Source: Akebia trifoliata (Eukaryota > Streptophyta > Magnoliopsida > Ranunculales > Lardizabalaceae). From it: 64,000 bases of DNA. Below the pieces are notes generated by a model, which ran no database searches, was not told where the DNA came from, and worked only from the letters and a program-made list of their open reading frames with translations. The translations under genes and the position numbers were made by a program. Location: NCBI GenBank assembly GCA_017979445.1, contig CM030709.1:4754001-4818000 (forward strand), in the 5' to 3' direction. Below are positions 57,401 to 64,000 of the stretch, piece by piece; the stretch's first letter is position 1; every line of letters begins with the position of its first letter.

Positions 57401-60156
57401 GAAGATGACTTTTGTACTTGTTTTCTTAATGGGAATGAGTGGAATTATCTTTTCTATACTCTTCTCACTATCTTTTGGTGTGCATTTACAGCCATATGTA
57501 GACTTTGGAATGAAAGTACTTGGAGGCGATATCATGGCAATCCCTGGCCTTTATCGATTTATTCAGGTGCCATACTGGTAATTCTTTGGGGGTTTAAGCT
57601 GGGATTTGTATCAGATGGTCTTACATTGTTTTTATATAGAACAGTGATTGAATGTACTTATGAGCATTTCGCTGAATTATATATCTCAAAACCAAATGAT
57701 GAAATAAGGAACAAAGCAATGACAATTGTTAGTGCTTTAAATTGTATAAACATTTGAACTGGCTTATGTTCAAAAGTCGATGTTTTCTTGATTCCAAATT
57801 ATCTGTTATTTCCAAGTAAGAATTTCTATATAACCTTCTCTTTTTATAGTTTCTAGAACTAGTTTCACTTAATTATTTTGTTGCTTGCAGAAAACTATAA
57901 AGAAACAAGTTGCAAGCCTCTACCTCTGGCCTCAAATCCTTGAAATACCCATCCTTGATGGTTCAGTGTAAGTTTTTTGATAATGAGATAATTTAGATGG
58001 CTATTAATTATTATTATTATTTTTAAATTCTGTTTCATAGTGAAGATCATACATCAAAAACCCGTGGTGTGAAAACCCCGACTTCACGATTTAACCTATA
58101 ACAAATGTCCTAAACTTGCTAAGTGAACTTTGAACTTGGTTTGTCAAGGCCTTGAGTATTGATTTTGAGTCAATCGTTGATTCTGAAAAAAAGAAAGAAG
58201 GGAACTTGATAAATTTTCATTGATTTGGCCATTAAAGAGACCAATTTCTGAGAAAACTCTTAAGTTTTTGAATGTTGGTTCAATAAGAGTACAGTTCATG
58301 TTATGAAACCATCATTATAAGATAGAATTGTTAAAAATCTCATCTCATCTTATTCTCCTTTTTTATTTTCATAGAGGAGCCACAAAGAAGCCTGTTGGCA
58401 TATTACATGTGAAGGTCATACGGGCACACAAACTCTTGAAGATGGACTTCTTAGGAACATCGGATCCTTATGTTAAACTCAGCTTGAGTGGTGAGAGACT
58501 ACCGTCGAAGAAAACTACAGTCAAGATGAATAACCTGAATCCTGTGTGGAACGAGGAGTTCAAGTTTACCGTTAAAGATCCCGAAACCCAAGCCCTTCAG
58601 ATACATGTCTTTGACTGGGAAAAGGTTTAACTCTTTCACTTCTTATCTTCTATTGCCCAAATTCAAGATGCCCATAATATGTTCTAATAATAGACATGAA
58701 TTTCAATCAAAATGAAATGGAAACTTTGAGAATGGACTTGGACTAGGATGTTGGTCGACCAAGTTGACTCGCTATAGAGAAATCGATCCAAGAACAATAA
58801 ATAGAGAAAAGTAAATCAAGATGCATTCACACACAACGCACAAAGTTTTTTACAAGATTCCCTCAAGATTGGGGTACGTCCACAGATCACATCGATTCCA
58901 CTATGAAGAAAAAAATCACAGTTACAGATTACACCCTTTCACCGAAAATGGATATTGATATATAGTGCACCCCCCCAAAAAGAAAACCTAACTAGGTTTT
59001 TACATAATAGCAGTGAAATTACGAAAATACCCTTGAAAAAATTTCTTTAGGGGGCTAACGACCACCTTCCGGGCAGGGGGAGTCGTTGCCCCCACCTCCC
59101 TAGAGACCTCAACGTCGAGCTTGACCTGCGGGACGTGTGACTTGATTAACAGTACCTCCTTATTGACCAGTACCATCAGGCTCCAGAAACTACAACACTT
59201 GCGTGACCTTTGAGTTTGATCAGCAAGTTCATAATTTTTTACATGCTGATTTCATAGGTTGGATCACATGACAAACTGGGAAAGCAAGTGGTCCCACTAA
59301 AATCGCTTGTTGCACTCGAGACAACATCATTTACTCTTGATTTGCTCAAGAACATGAATCCTAATGATCCTCAAAACAAGAAGCAAAGAGGGCAAATCAT
59401 GGTGGAGCTGACCTTCAATCCTTTTAGAGAAGACATCGGAAGATTTAGTGGACGTTTGGATGGATCTGTTAGGAAAGATAATGGGAATGGAAGCGAATCC
59501 GATGAAGTACGTTCACAAGGTGCCGGGTTACTTTTAGTTGTGGTCCAAGGTGCCGAGGATGTTGAGGGGAAGAATCATTGCAATCCTTATGCTGTAGTCC
59601 TTTTTAGAGGAGAACAGAAGACAACTAAGGTGCATTTTTCAATTGAAACTTGGATTTAGTTTAATAATTCGTTGTTTTATCTTACTTACACTTGGCTAAG
59701 TTCTTGAAATTTCTTTATCGGCCCCATTAATATTGTCGAAATTCATTTTTGTACTACAATTGAGAGTAACTCTGCTTGGTTTGACCAGGTGATAAGGAAA
59801 ACACGTGATCCTCGTTGGAACGAAGAATTCCAATTCGTGCTAGATGAAGCCCCTATACATGACAAGATCCATATTGAAGTTATGAGCAAGAGAACTGGCT
59901 TCATTTTCAGATCCAAGGTTGAAACTCCATTCATTTACTCTTTTTTTGTTCTAATTTACCTTCATATATGTATAACATTATCTTCATTTTCAAATCTCAA
60001 TCAATTTGTTTTTTTCATATTATGTAGAAATCATTGGGACATGTGGATATCAATCTTATTGACGTAGTGAACAACGGACGCATCAATGAGAAATACCATC
60101 TGATCGATTCGCAGAATGGAGTGATACATCTCGAGATACGGTGGCAGACAATTTGA
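54421..60156 (+). CDS. SYT3: Plant synaptotagmin (SYT3-like), SMP and two C2 domains, 12 exons, 545 aa
   Basis: Plant SYTs are ER-plasma-membrane contact-site tethers that bind and move lipids. Exons: 54421-54531, 55771-55869, 56001-56051, 56215-56338, 56724-56842, 56936-57037, 57492-57566, 57891-57967, 58375-58624, 59258-59629, 59789-59917, 60028-60156. All are GT-AG and in frame; 545 residues against about 540 in Arabidopsis SYT1/SYT3.

Residues 4-30 are the hydrophobic anchor. About 70-250 are the SMP domain (NPDYDRVDW, MWPYLDKAICGMIR, GTLPPTIHGVKVYETNEKE, VDLQIFAAPRVTLKPLVP). C2A starts near 258 and keeps acidic Ca-binding positions D277, D283, D333, E335, D341. C2B starts near 424; it has Asn445 (CNPY) where Asp is usual, so it probably does not bind Ca. 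The protein ends GVIHLEIRWQTI.

The FTLDLLKN and LGHVDINLIDVVNNGRIN wording is nearer SYT3 than SYT1; this paralogue assignment is from memory. No disruption was seen. Confidence 0.92.
55030..55660 (-). mobile_element. 3' fragment of an L1-type LINE in synaptotagmin intron 1
   Basis: On the minus strand, SKVSLSMWAAILEKMDRIPV and HCSLARSIRSNIFYILWV resemble the zinc-binding C-terminal region of plant LINE reverse transcriptases. The 3' end CAATAAAATGTTCTACTTAT with AAAAATT resembles plant L1 tails. It is split by an hAT-type MITE (55346-55561). Antisense to the host gene; dead. Confidence 0.5.
55346..55561. mobile_element. hAT-type MITE with 8-bp target duplication
   Basis: 216 bp, begins CAGGGGTGGATTTAGAG and ends TGGCTCTGCCCCTG. 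The termini are inverted repeats of the CAGGGGC type common in hAT elements. Flanks TTAGATGG (55338-55345) and TTAGACGG (55562-55569) differ at one base. It has inserted into the LINE fragment. Confidence 0.8.
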
Positions 60157-60300
60157 GAAGTATACTGCAAATTTCATACTAGATTATCTACACAAAATTT
60201 CTTATTCTCTGTCATAAAAGAATACATTCTTTTGCACATATAGTATGTGTCAATGTAAACTCCAAGTTCCTCAGGGGAAAAAAAAAAAAAAAGGAAAAAA
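60157..60300 (+). other. Synaptotagmin 3' flank
   Basis: Likely 3' UTR and downstream DNA: GTCATAAAAGAATACATTCT, GCACATATAGTATGTGTCAA and TGTAAACTCC, then an A-run. The same words recur at 63857-63912. No clear AATAAA hexamer. Confidence 0.5.
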
Positions 60301-60306
60301 GAAAAA

Positions 60307-60408
60307 AAGAGCTACTATTGCCACACCAATTCCTATATAAATCACCAAAGAATTGCACACAGTTGATGTGGCATTAACAAAAGTTGGTGAGGCAATAGCA
60401 AGTCTCTC
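60307..60408. mobile_element. Short MITE (GAGCTACTATTGCCACACC ends)
   Basis: Left GAGCTACTATTGCCACACCA, right TTGGTGAGGCAATAGCAAGT; inner ACAGTTGATGTGGCATT. The arms pair imperfectly over about 25 bp. A related left half lies at 61592-61690. Confidence 0.5.
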
Positions 60409-60499
60409 AAAAAAATACCATATAGTTGCTTTGAAGTAGATATGACTCTTGTAACTATACACAAAAGATTTTGTTTCATATGTAAGTGAAATGAGAACT

Positions 60500-60955
60500 A
60501 TGAATATAAGAGGTTCACGGGACTCAACTGGGGTATGACACCCGAGATTGGAGAAAAATATACACTCAACAATCCCCCTCACAAAGAATCGAACCCGTGA
60601 CCTATACGAACCTAGAACTATGAATATAAGTGGGTCACGTGGCTTAATTAAGTTGGGTATGACACACCCAACAGTGGAGGAAAATATACACTCAACAATC
60701 CCCCTCACAAAGAATCGAACCCGTGACCTATACGAACCTAGAACTATGAATATAAGTGGGTCACGTGGCTTAATTAAGTTGGGTATGACACACCCAAGAG
60801 TGGAGGAAAATATACACTCAACAATCCCCCTCACAAAGAATCGAACCCGTGACCTATACGAACCTAGAACTATGAATATAAGTGGGTCACGTGGCTTAAT
60901 TAAGTTGGGTATGACACACCCAAGAGTGGAGGAAAATATACACTCAACAATGTTA
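60500..60955. repeat. 126-bp tandem repeat, about 3.6 units
   Basis: The motif TATACACTCAACAAT recurs at exactly 126-bp steps (about 60559, 60685, 60811, 60937). The unit carries TCGAACCCGTGACCT, whose complement AGGTCACGGGTTCGA resembles a pol III B box, and GGGTCACGTGGCTTAATTAA, which has a CACGTG G-box (60636, 60762, 60888). The first unit is diverged. Because 126 is a multiple of three, frames stay open on both strands; these are not genes. Confidence 0.9.
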
Positions 60956-61230
60956 TTATAGCTTCCGAAGAACAAGAATCAGATATAGTTTCTGCGTCTG
61001 CATCAATACACATAAGAATTGGTACAAGTGATGCTCCTCAAGCTCTCTTTACGGTACATATGCCTTATATCGGTTAATCCTCATTGGTTGACATCCGAGG
61101 AAACATCCATGTATCGGGTAGTTTGTATTACATGGAAGAGAAGTTTTTTACATGGTGTAGAGATTGGACCATATATTATGGAATTTAGATCACTTTGCTT
61201 CATGGTTTACAATGAAGACTATAATGACAA

Positions 61231-61580
61231 ACTTAACCAAAAGAGGGTAAAATATTTTAATATTTACAACAACAAAAAAAAATCTATTTTTTAAAAAATT
61301 ATCAAAAATGAATTAAGTCGGTGGACTGTCTAGCGTTTTAGTAACTCGCCGAACTGTCCAACATTTTAAATAGAGGCTAAATTAGTGAGGTGTTAAAACA
61401 CTGGACAGTCCAATGTTTTAACCATTAAAAGGGCATTTATGGTCAAGCAATGTATTATAGCACATTAAAACGCTTGACTGTCCAGCGACTTAATTCGTTC
61501 TTAGTAATTTTTGAAAAAATAGATTTTTTTTTTGGTTGTAAATATTAAAATCTTTTGCACTCTTTAGTAATTTACCTTCT
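61231..61580. mobile_element. Palindromic MITE (GGTAAATTACTAAA ends), copy 2
   Basis: Left AAAAGAGGGTAAAATATTTT, right AAATATTAAAATCTTTTGCA with CTCTTTAGTAATTTACC. Inner arms TTATCAAAAATGAATTAAGT and CGACTTAATTCGTTCTTAGT. Central copies of GTGGACTGTCTAGCGTTTTA and CGCTTGACTGTCCAGCG pair. Longer than copy 1 at 46148. Confidence 0.6.
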
Positions 61581-61904
61581 TTTTTTTTTAATGAGAACTA
61601 CTATTTCCACACCAAATTTTACTAATACCAAACCAATTCTTATAAAAATCACCAAAGAATTCACACAGTTGGTGTGGCATCACGAGTTCTTGCGAGATAA
61701 TTTTTGTCTTTGTAGATAATAACACATTTCCATGGTGTACAATTTAATGGATTGCGAATGATGATGAGTACAGTTAATATTTAACAATAATTGATTTTTT
61801 TTTTTTTGTTATGAGAGTTTCTAACAAAAATTGGAAATGCAAGATTCTTAAGAAAAAATTCTCGATTTTTGGGAAGTTGATATGAATAATTTTAAAAAAT
61901 ATTG

Positions 61905-62085
61905 AAGTGAACTCAAGATTGTATCTCATGTTGCACTTTCTTGACGTGGAAGTGTGTAGGAACTATAGATGCTTTTCATCTAGATATGAGTGAAAAATCA
62001 TTTATGATTTCTACACACTTCCATGTCAGGAAAGAGCGATACAAGGTATAATCTTGAGTTCACTGCAGCACGTCTCATAATTTTT
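61905..62085. repeat. Foldback element, family F
   Basis: Left AGTGAACTCAAGATTGTATC with TTCTTGACGTGGAAGTGTGT; right ACACACTTCCATGTCAGGAA with TATAATCTTGAGTTCACTGC. Inner CTATAGATGCTTTTCATC pairs with AAAATCATTTATGATT. Close relative of 47108-47290. Confidence 0.75.
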
Positions 62086-62089
62086 TGGC

Positions 62090-62510
62090 TTGGAATTTGG
62101 ATCATCCTTGAGCTGTCAATGGGCCGGGTTTTGGCTTGATCTGACCCATTATGAATTGGGTTTGGATTTAATTATTAAATCGATTTAGCTATCGGGCTGG
62201 GATGGTCAAAGCCTATTTAATAATAGGACTGGGTTTGGGATTTGAATGCAAGCCTGACGACTGACGAGTGGTCCGCCCACTATACTATATTAAATACATT
62301 ATATAATAATTTTATTATAAATTAATAATGATCCCTTACCTTCATAGTTGAAATTGGCCCAACCCGCAAATGGCTCGAATGTAGGTGGAGGTGGATCAGG
62401 TTTGAACTAAGGTTTTATATATTAAGCCTAGCCTTTCGATGGGTTGGGTTAGGGTCTAATTTTTTAGCCTTAAAAAAACCCAACCCAGCCCAGTCCATTG
62501 ACAGCCCTCA
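62090..62510. repeat. Palindromic 'TGGGCCGGGTTTTGGC' repeat
   Basis: Left AGCTGTCAATGGGCCGGGTT, right AACCCAGCCCAGTCCATTGA with CAGCCCT. The ends form an inverted repeat around an AT-rich interior with GGGCTGGG and AACCCGC words. Probably another non-autonomous element; no target duplication was recognised. Confidence 0.5.
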
Positions 62511-62585
62511 TCATCCGCGTACAAGATTCGTTTTTTGTTGTAGGAAAATGTTTATGCCTTCTTAGTAAACTGCCCTCTACATTAA

Positions 62586-63229
62586 GAGTATGTTTGATTG
62601 CATGGAAAGTTACTTTCCATGGAATTTGAAATCCATGGAAATTTAGTTGTGGAAAATAGGTAGGGTTGGAAAATCAAATTCCATTGTTTGATTTCACTTT
62701 GATAAAATCATGGAAAAATATGAGAAAAAAGAAGAAGATGAGAATGAGGAAGAAGATGAGAGGAGGGGGAGAGGAAGAAGAAGATGACGAGGAAGAGGGA
62801 GGGGGGAGAATGTGGTGATGAAGGTGGCGGCGATGACGGCGACGGTGATGACGACGACGATGGCGGCGACGGAGGTAAGTGAGGAAGATGGAGGAAGAAC
62901 GTCGTGGTGGTGGTGGTGGAGGAGGTGAGGGATGGAGAAGAAGAAGAAGAAGAGAAAGAAGAAGAGAGAGAGAGAAGGTGGTCGGAGACGGAGCCGACTG
63001 CGACGGCGATGGTGACGACGACGGCGAGATTAGTGTAATGGTGATGGTGGTGGTGAAGAATTAAGGATGGAAAATATGTGTGGATTTCATTTTCCCATGA
63101 TTTAGTGGACTTTTTGAATAGGGTGGAAAATGAATTTCCATTTCCATGTGCAATCAAACACTTGAAAAATGTCATTTTCCATGGAAATTCATTTTCCATC
63201 CTATTTTCCATGTGCAATCAAACATACCC
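62586..63229. mobile_element. Tourist-like MITE, copy 2 (inverted relative to copy 1)
   Basis: Begins GAGTATGTTTGATTGCATGG and ends GTGCAATCAAACATACCC, flanked by TAA (62583-62585 and 63230-63232). Its interior is a GA-rich trinucleotide tract, the complement of the CT-rich tract in 3576-4191. Minus-strand translation gives the same kind of His-run and Ser-rich chance frame. Confidence 0.85.
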
Positions 63230-63430
63230 TAAATAATAAGGACATTTGATTGATACAGTATGTATCCAAATATTTACATTTAAAATTAGAACACCAGATA
63301 TTATATTGATGCAGCACTAATTTTGAAGCATCCAGCTAACATATATAGATTATATATCTGAGTCGTTCTTTGTATTTCTTTGACTAAGGTAAAATAGGGC
63401 TAGTTTGAATTACATAATCAAGTTAGAAAC

Positions 63431-63658
63431 ATGGTTTCAAAACTCGTCTAAGATCAAGACGTATATCCCGAGTCGTCTCGATATCGGGCATGGACAAGAC
63501 GGACAAGTCAAATTTTCAGATGAGATATAGAACCTCATGTTCATTTTTCATTTTTTTGAATGAGATGTCTTAGACATATCGGAAAACTTGTCCGAGATGA
63601 CTCAGTATTTGACATGGACGAGATGAGATGAGATGCGGAACCGAGTTTTAAAACCATG
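63431..63658. mobile_element. MITE with ATGGTTTTAAAACTCG ends, copy 2
   Basis: Left ATGGTTTCAAAACTCGTCTA, right CCGAGTTTTAAAACCAT. Interior words GAGTCGTCTCGATATCGGGC and CGAGATGAGATGAG resemble copy 1 at 46602. Confidence 0.65.
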
Positions 63659-63849
63659 GCTAGAAGGCCATACTAAGGTTTTCAAGAGGGTGCGTAGAAG
63701 AAAATTTGGTTATAGCCGATTACTCAATATGGGACAATTGGCTATAGTCGATTTTTCATGTGGTGCCATAAAACATGGTCTGAGTCTAGAATACGTGGAA
63801 AAACACAAATTTCCTAAGAAATAATATTAAATTTCTAGGAATCTATTTT

Positions 63850-64000
63850 CTAGGCGGGTATAAAAGAATACTTTCTCTTGCACACATATAGTATGTGTCA
63901 TTGTAAACTCCATTCCTCACCAGGAAATCAAAAAATAATTATAATAAAAGATAAAAATACCATATATATATAGTTGCTTTAATGTAGATATGATTCTTGT
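63850..64000 (+). repeat. Second copy of the synaptotagmin 3' flank, cut by the window end
   Basis: GGTATAAAAGAATACTTTCT, CACATATAGTATGTGTCATT and GTAAACTCCATTCCTCA match 60212-60275. AAAAATACCATATATATATA with GTTGCTTTAATGTAGATATG matches 60413-60452. No synaptotagmin exon was seen just before it. Confidence 0.7.

Noticed and set aside
57368..57757. 129-residue frame over synaptotagmin exon 7
   Set aside because: Different frame from the exon and runs through introns; shadow of the real gene.
60600..60640. tRNA gene, suggested by a GGGTTCGA-type motif
   Set aside because: No A box at the right distance and no cloverleaf; it is a repeated motif inside a tandem array.
60500..60955. CRISPR-like array
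   Set aside because: Direct head-to-tail repetition with no unique spacers, in plant nuclear DNA.
60271..60975. 234-residue minus-strand and 137-residue plus-strand repetitive frames
   Set aside because: A 126-bp tandem unit divisible by three keeps both strands open; sequence identity between units is at the DNA level.
62708..63217. 169-residue minus-strand frame
   Set aside because: The same MITE family in the other orientation; no sign of a host protein.

Overview
The window is nuclear DNA of a flowering plant, almost certainly a eudicot. It is AT-rich, its two genes are intron-rich with GT-AG splice sites, and most of the rest is transposon-derived. The species cannot be named from the sequence alone.

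Two host genes are supported. On the minus strand (CDS 8775-16920, leader to about 18725) lies EIN2, the central ethylene-signalling protein. I rebuilt it as seven coding exons that join in frame to 1309 residues: an NRAMP-like membrane domain plus the cytosolic signalling tail. On the plus strand (54421-60156) lies a plant synaptotagmin, nearest to SYT3. Twelve exons join in frame to 545 residues: an N-terminal membrane anchor, an SMP lipid-transfer domain and two C2 domains.

Layout. 1-5.5 kb: gene-free, with foldback elements, a dispersed repeat and a Tourist-like MITE. 5.76-7.75 kb: five related foldback MITEs in a row, each parted from the next by a (TA)n tract; a sixth relative sits in an EIN2 intron. 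8.8-18.7 kb: EIN2, with a LINE fragment in the intron after coding exon 1. 18.5-39.5 kb: a tandem segmental duplication that begins inside the EIN2 leader and carries its promoter. Copy A (18535-24290) is attached to the gene. Copy B (25131-39495) is an orphan promoter with no gene. Each copy has gained its own insertions: two head-to-tail Helitrons in A; two solo LTRs and a 6.8-kb PIF/Harbinger element, itself inside nested MITEs, in B. The paired copies give empty sites for several insertions. 39.5-54.2 kb: gene-free, dense in foldback MITEs, with one tRNA-derived SINE. 54.2-60.2 kb: the synaptotagmin gene, with a LINE fragment and an hAT-type MITE in intron 1. 60.2-64 kb: a 126-bp tandem array, more MITEs, and a second copy of the synaptotagmin 3' flank at the window edge.

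The two host genes are not obviously related in function. The only other protein-coding system is the Harbinger element: its Myb/SANT-like ORF is open and its transposase is broken by two stops and a frameshift. The points most worth following are the orphan EIN2 promoter, the tandem Helitrons with a matching empty site, the (TA)n-linked MITE array, and the Pro-to-Ala change in the conserved DPGK motif of EIN2.
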